DNA of 64,000 bases from JBMNFI01 sp050949225 (GCA_050949225.1 JBMNFI010000001.1:496001-560000); one strand, 5' to 3'. Counted from the first letter of the stretch, positions 1-9,104 are shown. Made by a program: numbers and translations. Notes: a model not told the origin generated them from the letters alone.

Positions 1-90
1 ACAGCGCGCTTGGCCTGCCGTGCAAATTATTCGAAAATCAAAAATCAAAAAATCAAAACGGAAATCAAAATCAAAAACGAGGTGATGACA

Positions 91-591
91 ATGCCCAGCG
101 GAGGCTATCGTCCGGGGGCAGGCCGTCCTCGGAAAAATCCAATCGATAAAAAGCTTGAAGGCAAAACTTCTGGCGCAAATGCTGCAACTCAGCCAAAACC
201 AAAAAAGGTCAATTCCAAAAATGTGATGGCAGACTACTTCTCCATTGCAATGAAGGAATGTGAAAAAGAAGTGCCGTCGGCAGATGTGCTAAGGAATGAA
301 ATTGAGGAATATATCTCAGCTCGCGGCTGTGATGGTTATGTCGCGCCGCAGACAATTACTGATTATGTGCTGAACAGGCAGGGCTTTCTTGCCTGCGAAG
401 CCATGAACCGTAAAATCGGACGAATGACCAAGGAACTGAAGCTCTCGCCCTATGTCACGGCAGGCGCTCAGTATTATAAGGCGATGCAAGGCGACTTTAA
501 CTTGATTATGCAAATCATCAACCGTCACAGCAGCACGCCGGGTGAAGAAAAGAACGCTTTTCTCGAACTACTCACAAATAGGGGGTTTTAG
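91..591 (+). CDS. Phage terminase small subunit
   Basis: DNA-recognition subunit of the packaging terminase, 166 residues. The N-terminus carries the GYRPGAGRPRK stretch common at the start of small terminase subunits in Firmicutes phages, followed by a lysine-rich linker and a helical C-terminal half. The reading frame is open upstream to about position 10, but those codons are low-complexity AAATC-type repeats. GAGGTG at 79-84 sits at a good distance from ATG 91, so 91 is preferred over 10 or 85. It lies directly upstream of a DNA methyltransferase and a few genes before the large subunit, a usual order in clostridial prophages. The exact family (P27-like or other) is inferred from position and the N-terminal motif rather than from a full profile match. 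Confidence 0.75.
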   Translation: MPSGGYRPGAGRPRKNPIDKKLEGKTSGANAATQPKPKKVNSKNVMADYFSIAMKECEKEVPSADVLRNEIEEYISARGCDGYVAPQTITDYVLNRQGFLACEAMNRKIGRMTKELKLSPYVTAGAQYYKAMQGDFNLIMQIINRHSSTPGEEKNAFLELLTNRGF

Positions 592-594
592 TAT

Positions 595-1848
595 ATGAAA
601 TCGACAGAACGATTTGAAAAAGTGAATATAGACCAGCTCGTCCCATACGCAAGGAACGCCCGCACCCATAGTAAGGAGCAGATATTACAGCTTCGCTCCT
701 CCCTGCGTGAGTTCGGTTTCGTCAACCCGGTCATTGTGGATAAAGAACTGAATATTATCGCAGGACACGGACGCATTATGGCAGCACGGGAAGAAGGTTT
801 GACCGAAATCCCCTGTGTGTTTGTGGAGCATCTGACCGAAACCCAGAAGCGGGCGTATATTCTTGCCGATAACAGACTGGCACTCAATGCCGGATGGGAC
901 GAGGAACTTTTAGCTCTGGAATTTGCCGACCTCAAGGAACTCGGCTTCGATCTCGAAATTACGGGCTTTGACGCCGACGAGATTGAAAAACTCTTCGCCG
1001 ACTCCGGCGGGGACGTAGCCGATGACGATTTTGACTTGACAGCCGCCCTTGAACAGGCGGCTTTTGTTTTGCCCGGAGATGTTTGGACACTGGGGCGGCA
1101 CCGTCTCATTTGTGGCGATGCTACGGTATCGGAGACTGTTAAAAAGCTGATGGACGGGCGCAAAGCCAATCTTGTCCTGACCGATCCCCCTTACAACGTC
1201 AGCTTTGAATCTGTGAGCGGACTAAAAATTAAGAACGACAGCATGAAGGCAGAACAGTTCTACATCTTTTTGCTGTCGGCATTTAAGAATCTTTATGAAA
1301 ACCTCGCTGATGGCGGGGCTTTTTACTGCTTCCATTCGGATTCGGAAAAGGTGAACTTCTTCCGCGCTTGCGTGGACGCAGGGTTTCATTATTCCACGAC
1401 TTGCATCTGGGTGAAAAATGCCCTCGTGCTTGGGCGGGGTGATTACCAGCAAATGCACGAGCCGGTGCTGTATGCCTTTAAGAATACAGCCAAACACAAG
1501 TGGTATTCCGACCGCAAGCAGACCACCATTTGGAACTTCGATAAACCAAAGAAAAACGCCGATCACCCGACAAGCAAACCCCTCGACCTGCTGGCATACC
1601 CGATTGCCAACAGCAGTCAGGCAAACGCCATCGTGCTGGACACCTTCGGTGGCTCCGGGTCGACTCTCATTGCCTGCGAGCAGCTTGACCGCACCTGCTA
1701 CATGCTCGAATTAGACGAGAAATATGCGTCGGTCATTTTGCGCAGGTATGCCGAGTACAAGCAAAACGGCGGCGAGGACATCACCTGTGAGCGTGACGGC
1801 AAGATATTCCAATATGCCGACCTCGTGAAAGAGGTGGCTTTAATATAG
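595..1848 (+). CDS. ParB-domain DNA methyltransferase (N4-C or N6-A)
   Basis: A 417-residue fusion. Residues about 8-95 resemble a ParB/Srx-like N-terminal domain (VNPVIVD, IIAGHGR, NRLALNAGW). The rest is an amino-methyltransferase with catalytic DPPY at about 197-200 and the SAM-binding FGGSGS at about 351-356. DPPY before the FxGxG motif is the beta-class order, which covers N4-cytosine and N6-adenine enzymes. It starts 3 bases after the terminase stop, behind GGGGG at 579-583. No restriction endonuclease is nearby, so it is probably an orphan enzyme protecting phage DNA or marking packaging or host sites. That role is inference. Such ParB-methylase fusions are common beside terminase genes in Firmicutes prophages. 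Confidence 0.9.
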   Translation: MKSTERFEKVNIDQLVPYARNARTHSKEQILQLRSSLREFGFVNPVIVDKELNIIAGHGRIMAAREEGLTEIPCVFVEHLTETQKRAYILADNRLALNAGWDEELLALEFADLKELGFDLEITGFDADEIEKLFADSGGDVADDDFDLTAALEQAAFVLPGDVWTLGRHRLICGDATVSETVKKLMDGRKANLVLTDPPYNVSFESVSGLKIKNDSMKAEQFYIFLLSAFKNLYENLADGGAFYCFHSDSEKVNFFRACVDAGFHYSTTCIWVKNALVLGRGDYQQMHEPVLYAFKNTAKHKWYSDRKQTTIWNFDKPKKNADHPTSKPLDLLAYPIANSSQANAIVLDTFGGSGSTLIACEQLDRTCYMLELDEKYASVILRRYAEYKQNGGEDITCERDGKIFQYADLVKEVALI

Positions 1849-2053
1849 TCAAAAGCAATATGTGGCTATTCCAAGTGTGATTTTATTCTCAGCGGCATTG
1901 TGTCATACACACAATAACAAGGGGCTGTATTTCCTTGATATTCGGTGCATTTATTATCACATAATCGCTTGCTATTAAAGGCGTTCAGAGTGATATATGT
2001 AGTGCGCGGAGGACAAAATCCCTGCAAAATCAAGGAAAATGGAGGAAACGAAC

Positions 2054-2755
2054 ATGAGACTTTCTTACAACGTAACAGGCCCTGAACGCAAATCACTGGT
2101 CGCAGCCATCAGCCATGAACTAAACGCCCCGACCAATTACCTCGGAGCGCCGACATTCGCCTACGAGATTGGCGGCTACCACATCGACAAGACCGGCACA
2201 GTCACGGGCGAGGACAACCGGGAGCTGGTCGCTAACCTTTGCGGTTTGCACAGCTTCAAGGCAGTCACCGAAGAATACGATGAGCTGGCGACTGGACCCG
2301 AAAGCTGCACATACCAAGCGGATCTCAGCGACCGCCTGACCATCGAAATACCCCTTGACGGCTTTACGCCTGAAAAACTCGACAACCTCTCCAAACTGGT
2401 GAATGCCAAAGCCCCGCTTCTCAAGGCGTCGATCGGAACGGATGACCTGCCGATTAAGCAGACCACCGACACACTGCAGTTCCCCTGGTTTAAAGGAACG
2501 ATTGATACGGAACACACAGAAGCCTACGCCACGCTGATCAGCCTGCTTTGCAAAACTGCAATTGAAAAGAAGCGAATCACGGCAAGAGAAAAAGACATCG
2601 ACGGCAACCCGAAATACGCTATGCGGTGTTTCCTGCTCTCCCTTGGATTCATCGGCGACGAGTACAAAGCAGCTCGAAAGATATTACTTTCAAGACTTGA
2701 AGGCAATTCAAGCTGGAAAGGCGGCAAGAAAATGGAGGTGGCAGACAGTGAATAG
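2054..2755 (+). CDS. Phage 'virulence-related' conserved protein
   Basis: A 233-residue protein beginning MRLSYNVTGPERK. It resembles proteins annotated as virulence or virulence-related in clostridial prophages, where it usually sits between a DNA methylase and the large terminase, as here. No catalytic motif is visible and its function is unknown; 'virulence' is a historical label. GGAGG at 2041-2045 lies 8 bases before ATG 2054, so this start is preferred over ATG 2039, which precedes that site. The last 8 bases overlap the next gene, suggesting translational coupling. Confidence 0.65.
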   Translation: MRLSYNVTGPERKSLVAAISHELNAPTNYLGAPTFAYEIGGYHIDKTGTVTGEDNRELVANLCGLHSFKAVTEEYDELATGPESCTYQADLSDRLTIEIPLDGFTPEKLDNLSKLVNAKAPLLKASIGTDDLPIKQTTDTLQFPWFKGTIDTEHTEAYATLISLLCKTAIEKKRITAREKDIDGNPKYAMRCFLLSLGFIGDEYKAARKILLSRLEGNSSWKGGKKMEVADSE

Positions 2756-3161
2756 TTTCATATCAAAAGCAGCCCTCGAAGCACGGAGGGTAAGGTACAA
2801 AAAAGGCGCTCGTGTTGAACTGATTTCCATGACTGACCCCTACACCAAGCTGAAACCCGGTGACACGGGAACGGTAGACTTCGTAGACGACACAGGCACG
2901 GTTTTCATTATCTGGGACAGCGGCTCACATCTCGGAGCAGTTTTTGGCGAGGATGAAATCAGACTGCTTTCCAAAGCCGAGGTTGTTAAAGCACAATGTC
3001 GTAAGGTGGCGGCCACGGGGCGCACAAATATGTTTGATACCAAAGTAGTGTTCAAAATTGCGATGGAGATGGGATTCAACGAATTAGCGAACTTCATTTC
3101 CACGGACACCAAGCGATATGCAAATCTGATATTGACAGGAGAACTTGAAAATGTGGAGTGA
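2748..3161 (+). CDS. DUF4314/DUF5049-like phage protein
   Basis: A 137-residue protein. Residues about 15-65 (GARVELISMTDPYTKLKPGD and the following TGTVDFVDDTG, FIIWDSGS) look like the small beta-barrel DUF4314 domain. The C-terminal third resembles DUF5049 (MFDTKVVFKIA, MGFNELANFI). Function is not known. The start is GTG 2748 with GGAGGTG at 2734-2740, and it overlaps the end of the preceding gene by 8 bases. Its neighbours place it in the pre-terminase cluster. Domain names rest on recalled motif resemblance, not a search. Confidence 0.65.
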   Translation: MNSFISKAALEARRVRYKKGARVELISMTDPYTKLKPGDTGTVDFVDDTGTVFIIWDSGSHLGAVFGEDEIRLLSKAEVVKAQCRKVAATGRTNMFDTKVVFKIAMEMGFNELANFISTDTKRYANLILTGELENVE

Positions 3162-3384
3162 AGGAGTTATCTACTGCCCATCGACAGGCAGCAAGTACAA
3201 CTACTGGGTCAAGCATTATGAGGAAAGCTCTCCGTTCGGTATCGACGGCGGCAAAATCAGTAAGTTGACCATTCGCAAAGTCGGCGAGACCCGCGACCTT
3301 TGCAGCTATGACAGGGGCTGGGATATCGAACCGGGTGACGAAATCAAGTCGGTCTACACCATCATCCTCAGCAAGTACAACTAA
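3151..3384 (+). CDS. Small conserved phage protein (unknown function)
   Basis: A 77-residue protein starting MWSEGVIYCPSTG, with a WDIEPGDEI segment near the end. Similar short proteins occur just before the large terminase in clostridial prophages. ATG 3151 has AGGAGA at 3137-3142. A TTG at 3145 is in frame but too close to that site. It overlaps the preceding gene's end by 11 bases. No function can be assigned. Confidence 0.55.
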   Translation: MWSEGVIYCPSTGSKYNYWVKHYEESSPFGIDGGKISKLTIRKVGETRDLCSYDRGWDIEPGDEIKSVYTIILSKYN

Positions 3385-3449
3385 ACACGAAACAATCGAA
3401 AGACAGACACCCCGACAAGGGGCTGTCTCTCGTACAGATAGATTTTGAT

Positions 3450-3474
3450 GACTTCTTCGGAGGTCTTTTATTTT
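3450..3474 (+). terminator. UUCG-loop hairpin with U-tract before terL
   Basis: GACTTC at 3450-3455 pairs with GAGGTC at 3460-3465 around a TTCG tetraloop, followed by TTTTATTTT. This has the form of an intrinsic terminator. It lies only about 20 bases before the terL start, so it may attenuate transcription into the head genes. Confidence 0.6.
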
Positions 3475-3493
3475 GCGCGAAAGGAGGACGACG

Positions 3494-5101
3494 GTGCCTG
3501 ATTTCAAATACAAACCAACACCACTCATGCTGCCGACCAGCCGATACGATGTACGTCGAGCGGATTTTGCGGTTAATTTTATATCCATGCTCAAGCACAC
3601 CACCGGCGAATGGTATGGAAAACCTTTTCAGTTGATGCCGTGGCAGGAGCAAATTATCCGTGATATTTTTGGCATCGTCGGAGAGGACGGTTATCGGCAG
3701 TTTCGCACGGCGTATGTTGAGGTCGGTAAGAAAAACGGTAAGTCGGAACTGGCGGCGGCAATCGCCCTCTACCTCCTGTTCGCCGATGGCGAAGCGGGTG
3801 CCGAGGTCTACTCCTGTGCCGCCGACATCAATCAGGCGAGTATTGTTTTCAATACTGCCAAAGCGATGGTCGAGCAATGCGGCGATCTGGCAAAGCTGTC
3901 AAAACTCGTGCCGTCAACCAAGCGGATTATATTCCCGCACACCAACAGCTTTTATAGAGTGCTGTCCTCGGAAACAAAGTCCAAACAAGGCTTCAATGTT
4001 TCCGGTCTTATATTTGATGAACTCTTCGCCCAGCAGACCCGCGAACTGTTCGATACCATGACCAAGTACACAGGTGACGCCAGACGGCAGCCCCTCTACT
4101 TTCTCATCACCACAGCGGGCAGGGATAAGACGAGCATCTGTTATGAAATCCACCAAAAAGCAAAAGCGGTTATGGACGGCTCAAAAATTGATCCGTCCTT
4201 CTATCCTGCCGTATTCGGCATTGAAGAAGATGATGATTGGAATGACGAAGCCGTCTGGCGACGGGTCAATCCATCCATCGACGTAACGATTCCCTTTGAA
4301 ACGGTGCAGGCTGCCTATGAACAGGCAAAACAAAACCCTGCCGAGGAGATGCACTTTCGGCAGTTTCGCCTGAACGAATGGTGTAATGCTGATATCAGGT
4401 GGATGCCTATGGACAAATGGGACGCCTGCGGTGAAGACATAGACTTTGAAGAATACGAGGGTCGGGATTGCTACTGCGGTCTCGACCTTTCCAGTACCGG
4501 CGATCTTACGGCTCTGGTTCTGGTATTCCCACCGGTTGGAGTTGATACCAAATACACAGTGATGCCATTTTACTGGCTGCCGGAAGATGTGATTGACCTG
4601 CGGACAAGGCGCGACCACGTTCCTTATGCCGTATGGAAAAAGTCAGGAGTGTTCAACACCACCGAGGGCAATGTGGTGGACTATGACTACATAGTGGCTT
4701 TCATCGCCAAGCTGTCGGAGCGTTTTAGAATTCGCGAAATCGCCTACGACCGCTACGGTGCAGAGAAGATACGCCGCGACCTTGAAGAACTGGGTGCGGA
4801 GCATGGGTTTACAGTGTTTCCGTTCGGTCAGGGGTTCATTTCCATGTCCCCACCTTCAAAGGATTTCTATCAGTTTGTGATGGAAGGCAAAATACGCCAT
4901 GGAAAACATCCTGTCCTCGATTGGAATATGGGTAATGTCATCGTCGACCAAGACGCTGCAGGAAACATCAAACCCAATAAAAAGAAATCAACAGAGAAAA
5001 TAGACGGTGTGGTCGCGCTGATCATGGGACTTGCGAGGGCAACCCTCGGCGGCGGTATCAACGACAGTGTCTATGATGAAAGGGGGTTGTTATTTATATG
5101 A
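3494..5101 (+). CDS. Phage terminase large subunit
   Basis: Motor and nuclease of the packaging terminase, 535 residues, a usual length for the family. A Walker A-like VGKKNGKSE is at about residues 77-85 and a Walker B-type LIFDE at about 172-176. The C-terminal RNase H-like nuclease begins at YCGLDLSSTGD (about 328). The start is GTG 3494, with AAGGAGG at 3481-3487. A TTG at 3473 also opens the frame but would place the ribosome site inside the gene. It overlaps the portal gene by the bases ATGA. It should act with the small subunit at 91-591 on the portal vertex. Confidence 0.95.
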   Translation: MPDFKYKPTPLMLPTSRYDVRRADFAVNFISMLKHTTGEWYGKPFQLMPWQEQIIRDIFGIVGEDGYRQFRTAYVEVGKKNGKSELAAAIALYLLFADGEAGAEVYSCAADINQASIVFNTAKAMVEQCGDLAKLSKLVPSTKRIIFPHTNSFYRVLSSETKSKQGFNVSGLIFDELFAQQTRELFDTMTKYTGDARRQPLYFLITTAGRDKTSICYEIHQKAKAVMDGSKIDPSFYPAVFGIEEDDDWNDEAVWRRVNPSIDVTIPFETVQAAYEQAKQNPAEEMHFRQFRLNEWCNADIRWMPMDKWDACGEDIDFEEYEGRDCYCGLDLSSTGDLTALVLVFPPVGVDTKYTVMPFYWLPEDVIDLRTRRDHVPYAVWKKSGVFNTTEGNVVDYDYIVAFIAKLSERFRIREIAYDRYGAEKIRRDLEELGAEHGFTVFPFGQGFISMSPPSKDFYQFVMEGKIRHGKHPVLDWNMGNVIVDQDAAGNIKPNKKKSTEKIDGVVALIMGLARATLGGGINDSVYDERGLLFI

Positions 5102-6327
5102 GCATATTCTCAGGGTTGTTCCGCTCACGGGATAAGCCTAAAAACCGTGTCGGTGGTGGCTGGAATTTTCTCTTCGGTGGCACAACCAGCGGTAAGGCGG
5201 TCAATGAGCGGACGGCGATGCAGACCTCGGCGGTCTACGCTTGCGTCCGTATCCTTGCCGAATCGGTGGCGGGACTTCCGCTCCACGTATATGAGCGAAC
5301 CGCCAACGGGAGCAAATCCACAAAACCGTCACACCCCCTCTACCGGCTGCTTCATGATGAGCCTAACCGCGAGATGACTTCATTTGTGTTCAGAGAAACA
5401 CTGATGAGTCATCTTTTACTTTGGGGCAACGCTTACGCACAGATTATCAGAGACGGCAGGGGGTTTCCCATTGCGCTCTATCCACTCCTGCCCGACCGAA
5501 TGGCTGTGGATAGAAACGAAAGCGGCGAACTGGTCTACACCTACCAAAGTGACAAGGGTCAGGTCAAGTTACGTCGCGAGAATATCCTGCATATCCCCGG
5601 CTTGGGCTTTGACGGCCTTATAGGTTACTCGCCGATTGCGATGGCAAAGAACGCCGTGGGGCTTGCCCTTGCAACGGAGGACTACGGCGCTACGTTTTTC
5701 GCCAACGGAGCGAACCCCGGCGGTGTACTGGAACACCCCGGTGTCATCAAGCCGGAACAGGCCGACAGGCTCAGAGAAAGCTGGCAGTCGCAATTCGGAG
5801 GCGCAAATGCACACAAAGTAGCGGTTTTGGAGGAAGGTCTTAAATTCCACCAGATGTCCATACCGCCGGAACAGGCGCAGTTTTTGGAAACACGTAAGTT
5901 TCAGATAAATGAAATCGCCCGTATTTTCAGAGTACCTCCTCATATGGTCGGCGACCTTGAAAAGAGCAGCTTCTCCAACATCGAACAGCAGTCTTTAGAG
6001 TTCGTCAAGTATACCCTCGACCCGTGGGTGGTCAGGTGGGAGCAGTCTTTACAGCAGGCTCTCATTCTGCCATCGGAAAAAGCGACGATCTTTATCAAGT
6101 TTAATCTCGACGGACTACTTCGCGGCGACTACCAAAGCCGTATGCAAGGCTATTCAACAGGCATTCAAAACGGATTTATGTCGGTCAACGATGTACGCAG
6201 CTTGGAGGATATGAATCTGCTGACTTCCGAGGAAGGCGGCGATCTGCACTTCGTCAACGGCAACATGGTCAAGCTGGCCGATGTTGGAGCAGCATACAAA
6301 CCAAATGAAACGGAGGATACAAGCTAA
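5098..6327 (+). CDS. Phage portal protein (HK97 family)
   Basis: A 409-residue portal protein forming the dodecameric DNA gateway of the head. N-terminal features include AMQTSAVYACVRILAES and PLYRLLHDEPN; the central region has AYAQIIRDGRG; the C-terminal part has FRVPPHMVGDLEKSSFSN. These are characteristic of HK97-type portals. ATG overlaps the terL stop (ATGA) and the protease gene starts in the last base of its stop codon, so head genes are translationally linked. Confidence 0.95.
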   Translation: MSIFSGLFRSRDKPKNRVGGGWNFLFGGTTSGKAVNERTAMQTSAVYACVRILAESVAGLPLHVYERTANGSKSTKPSHPLYRLLHDEPNREMTSFVFRETLMSHLLLWGNAYAQIIRDGRGFPIALYPLLPDRMAVDRNESGELVYTYQSDKGQVKLRRENILHIPGLGFDGLIGYSPIAMAKNAVGLALATEDYGATFFANGANPGGVLEHPGVIKPEQADRLRESWQSQFGGANAHKVAVLEEGLKFHQMSIPPEQAQFLETRKFQINEIARIFRVPPHMVGDLEKSSFSNIEQQSLEFVKYTLDPWVVRWEQSLQQALILPSEKATIFIKFNLDGLLRGDYQSRMQGYSTGIQNGFMSVNDVRSLEDMNLLTSEEGGDLHFVNGNMVKLADVGAAYKPNETEDTS

Positions 6328-7043
6328 TGGCAAAAAACAAGAAGTTTTGGAACTGGGCGCGTGATGCTGACGAAAGTGGCGAGCGCGTCCTTTACTTTGA
6401 CGGAGAGATCTCGGATGAGACTTGGTGGGGTGATGAAATCACTCCGGCAATGTTCAAATCGGAACTCTTCTCAGACAAGGGTGACATCACCATCTGGCTA
6501 AATTCGCCCGGCGGAGACTGCATCGCTGCAAGTCAAATCTACGCCATGTTGATGGATTATCCGCACAACGTCACGGTCAAGATTGACGGCATCGCCGCTT
6601 CTGCGGCAAGTGTCATCGCTATGGCTGGCACGAAAGTCCTCATGGCTCCCACCGCACTGATGATGGTGCACAATCCACTGACCATCGCCATTGGTGACAC
6701 GGACGAAATGCAAAAAGCCATCTCCATGCTGGACGAGGTCAAGGAATCCATCATCAACGCCTACCAGGTCAAGACCAATCAGTCGAGAGCAAAAATCTCC
6801 CACTGGATGGACGCAGAAACGTGGATGAACGCAAACAAGGCGATTGAACTGGGTTTCGCTGACGGTGTGCTGGAAGACAGCAAAAGACATCAAGCCACTC
6901 CGACCTATGCGTTCAGTCGCAGGGCAGTCACCAATTCCTTGCTTGATAAGGTAAAGACCAAAGAACAACCGCAACCCGAACCTGAGCCGCAAGGCGTACT
7001 CGCTGAGTCGCTTCAACAGCGGCTCAATTTGATTATCCACTAA
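6327..7043 (+). CDS. ClpP-like prohead protease
   Basis: A 238-residue serine peptidase of the ClpP fold that phages use to mature the capsid. The Ser nucleophile lies in GIAASAASVIAMAG (about residues 89-102), the His in MMVHNPL, and the acidic residue in the following helical region. IWLNSPGGDC is the oxyanion-forming glycine segment. The C-terminal tail is proline- and glutamate-rich (KEQPQPEPEPQG). It lies between portal and capsid, the standard place. It overlaps the portal stop as TAATG. Confidence 0.93.
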   Translation: MAKNKKFWNWARDADESGERVLYFDGEISDETWWGDEITPAMFKSELFSDKGDITIWLNSPGGDCIAASQIYAMLMDYPHNVTVKIDGIAASAASVIAMAGTKVLMAPTALMMVHNPLTIAIGDTDEMQKAISMLDEVKESIINAYQVKTNQSRAKISHWMDAETWMNANKAIELGFADGVLEDSKRHQATPTYAFSRRAVTNSLLDKVKTKEQPQPEPEPQGVLAESLQQRLNLIIH

Positions 7044-7062
7044 ATTTATGGAGGTAATGACA

Positions 7063-8268
7063 ATGAATAAAATCCTTGAACTGCGCGAGAAGCGCAACAA
7101 AATCTGGAGCACCGCAAAGGAGTTCCTTGACCAGAAGCGCGGCGCGGACGGGTTTGTTCCCGCTGAAGCTGCCGCAGAGTACGACAAGATGGAAGCCGAC
7201 ATGGTCGCTCTCGGCAAGGAAATTGAGCGTCTGGAACGCCAGGCGGCCTATGACCTTGAGATGAGTAAGCCTACATCCTCTCCTATTTTGGGCGCGCCGA
7301 ACAAGTCCACTGAGGACAAGACTGGCCGTGCGTCCGCCGAATACAGAAAAGCATTCTGGAATGCCATGCGCACTCGTGGCAACGAGGGTCTTGATGTGAG
7401 CGTAAAGAATGCCCTGCAAATCGGCACCGACTCCGAGGGGGGCTACCTCGTGCCCGACGAATTTGAGCGCACGCTTGTGGAAGCCCTCGACGAGGAGAAT
7501 GTCTTCCGCAGGTTGGCAAACGTCATCACCACCTCTTCCGGTGATCGTAAAATTCCTGTCGTAGCATCCAAGGGCACCGCATCGTGGATCGACGAAGAAG
7601 GTACCATCCCCGACAGCGACGAGGCTTTCGGCCAGGTGTCCATCGGCGCTTACAAGCTGGGCACGCTCATCAAGGTATCCGAGGAACTCCTAAACGACAG
7701 CGTGTTCAATCTCGAAGCCTACATTTCCAGAGAGTTTGCAAGGCGCATCGGTAATAAAGAGGAGGACGCCTTCTTTACCGGTGACGGCTCCGGCAAACCC
7801 ACCGGCATCCTTGCTGCGACTGGCGGTGCACAGCTTGGCGTAACCACGGCAGGATCTACCGCCGTCACGATGGATGAGGTGCTTGATTTGTTCTACTCGC
7901 TTAAGGCGCCTTACCGCAACAAGGCTGTATTTGTTATGAACGATGCTACTGTAAAGGCCATCCGCAAGTTAAAGGATGGGCAGGGCCAGTATCTGTGGCA
8001 GCCCTCCCTGCAAGCGGGCACGCCTGACACCATTTTGAACCGTCCTGTTTACACCTCCGCATATGTACCTACCATCGCTGCAGCCGCCAAGACCATTGTG
8101 TTTGGAGACTTCAGTTATTACTGGGTAGCCGACCGTCAGGGGCGTGTGTTTAAGCGACTGAATGAACTCTTCGCTGTCACCGGGCAGGTGGGATTCGTTG
8201 CCACCCAACGTGTGGACGGCAAATTGATTCTGCCGGAGGCTATCAAGGTTCTCCAGCAGAAAGCTTAA
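7063..8268 (+). CDS. Major capsid protein (HK97 fold)
   Basis: A 401-residue capsid precursor. The first roughly 100 residues are charged and helical (MNKILELREKRNKIW and onward), like the scaffolding delta domain removed by the neighbouring protease. The mature part has NALQIGTDSEGGYLVPDEFE, VSEELLNDS and GDGSGKPTGIL, typical of HK97 capsids. GGAGGT at 7050-7055 favours ATG 7063 over the in-frame ATGs at 7048 and 7057. Confidence 0.95.
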   Translation: MNKILELREKRNKIWSTAKEFLDQKRGADGFVPAEAAAEYDKMEADMVALGKEIERLERQAAYDLEMSKPTSSPILGAPNKSTEDKTGRASAEYRKAFWNAMRTRGNEGLDVSVKNALQIGTDSEGGYLVPDEFERTLVEALDEENVFRRLANVITTSSGDRKIPVVASKGTASWIDEEGTIPDSDEAFGQVSIGAYKLGTLIKVSEELLNDSVFNLEAYISREFARRIGNKEEDAFFTGDGSGKPTGILAATGGAQLGVTTAGSTAVTMDEVLDLFYSLKAPYRNKAVFVMNDATVKAIRKLKDGQGQYLWQPSLQAGTPDTILNRPVYTSAYVPTIAAAAKTIVFGDFSYYWVADRQGRVFKRLNELFAVTGQVGFVATQRVDGKLILPEAIKVLQQKA

Positions 8269-8280
8269 CGGAGGTGCAAT

Positions 8281-8769
8281 ATGAGCTATAACACAAAGAA
8301 CTATACCGAACAGGGCGGCGAAAAAACCGTTATCGGCGGCACGCTGGAAATCAAGGAGGGAGCCTCGGTAACGGGGCTCTCCGCCGACCCTATCCTTGTG
8401 GCAACTGGGGATACTCTTGGCGGTGTAAAAGCCGCCGCTGCTGGTGAGGATGACACTGTCGAAGTGAAAATCGGCGATGACAGTAAGCTGTATGTGCAAG
8501 CACTTGCTGCGGCAACAGATGAAACTTTAGGCGGTGTGATAGCTGACGAAGCAACCGAGGACGACACCGTCGAAGTTAAAATCGGCGAAGACCATAAGCT
8601 GTATGTCCCGACATATCCTACCGATGCTACGGAGTCAGTCTCCGGACTTGTGAAAGCTGCTGCGAATCAAGCTGACAGCATAGCTGAGGACACAGCCACT
8701 CTTGTCACGGATTTCAATGCCCTGCTCGCAAAGCTGAAAGCTGCGGGATTGATGGCAGACCAAGAATAA
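8281..8769 (+). CDS. Head fibre protein with internal repeat
   Basis: A 162-residue protein resembling phage head fibre proteins. Two repeats occupy the middle: TLGGVKAAAAGEDDTVEVKI and its following GDDSKLYVQ, then TLGGVIADEATEDDTVEVKI and GEDHKLYVP. A third, partial unit (SVSGLVKAAANQAD) follows. The C-terminus is helical (LVTDFNALLAKLKAAGL). It sits between the capsid and head-tail connector genes, with GGAGGTG at 8271-8277 before ATG 8281. Decoration of the head is inferred from family and position. Confidence 0.7.
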   Translation: MSYNTKNYTEQGGEKTVIGGTLEIKEGASVTGLSADPILVATGDTLGGVKAAAAGEDDTVEVKIGDDSKLYVQALAAATDETLGGVIADEATEDDTVEVKIGEDHKLYVPTYPTDATESVSGLVKAAANQADSIAEDTATLVTDFNALLAKLKAAGLMADQE

Positions 8770-8784
8770 TGGAGGTGAGCGGCG

Positions 8785-9102
8785 ATGACGCCAACGGAAT
8801 TGTTGCCAAAAGTCAAAGAAAACCTAATACTGACACACGCTGATGACGACGATCTGCTCCTGCGCCTCATCGCCGCCGCTGTCAATTATGCCGAGAGCTA
8901 CCAGCATATTGCAGAGGGCTATTACACCGAAAATTCTATGCCCGCCGCAACTGAACAGGCCGTAATCATGCTTGTATCGAGTTGGTACGAATCCCGCGAT
9001 GGCTCGACTGCCGGTTTCTTTGCCGACAGCGTTCAGGCTTCTCAACAAGTCTGGAATACAGTCAACATGCTTTTGCGTCTTGACAGATTGTGGGGTGTGT
9101 AA
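8785..9102 (+). CDS. Head-tail connector (gp6-like)
   Basis: A 105-residue helical protein with the usual connector pattern: an N-terminal helix (KENLILTHADDDDLLLRLIAAA), ESYQHI, then EQAVIMLVSSWYESRD. It forms the ring under the portal in HK97-like phages. GGAGGTG at 8771-8777 precedes ATG 8785. The next gene starts 2 bases after its stop. Assignment is by pattern and gene order. Confidence 0.75.
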   Translation: MTPTELLPKVKENLILTHADDDDLLLRLIAAAVNYAESYQHIAEGYYTENSMPAATEQAVIMLVSSWYESRDGSTAGFFADSVQASQQVWNTVNMLLRLDRLWGV

Positions 9103-9104
9103 GC

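Noticed and set aside
588..1169. 193-residue frame on the - strand over the methyltransferase gene
   Set aside because: It is Ser/Arg-rich low-complexity, a usual shadow of a G+C-rich gene. The + strand frame has clear methyltransferase motifs.
6498..7217. 239-residue frame on the - strand over the protease and capsid genes
   Set aside because: It spans two well-supported + strand genes and their junction and shows no domain or start signal.
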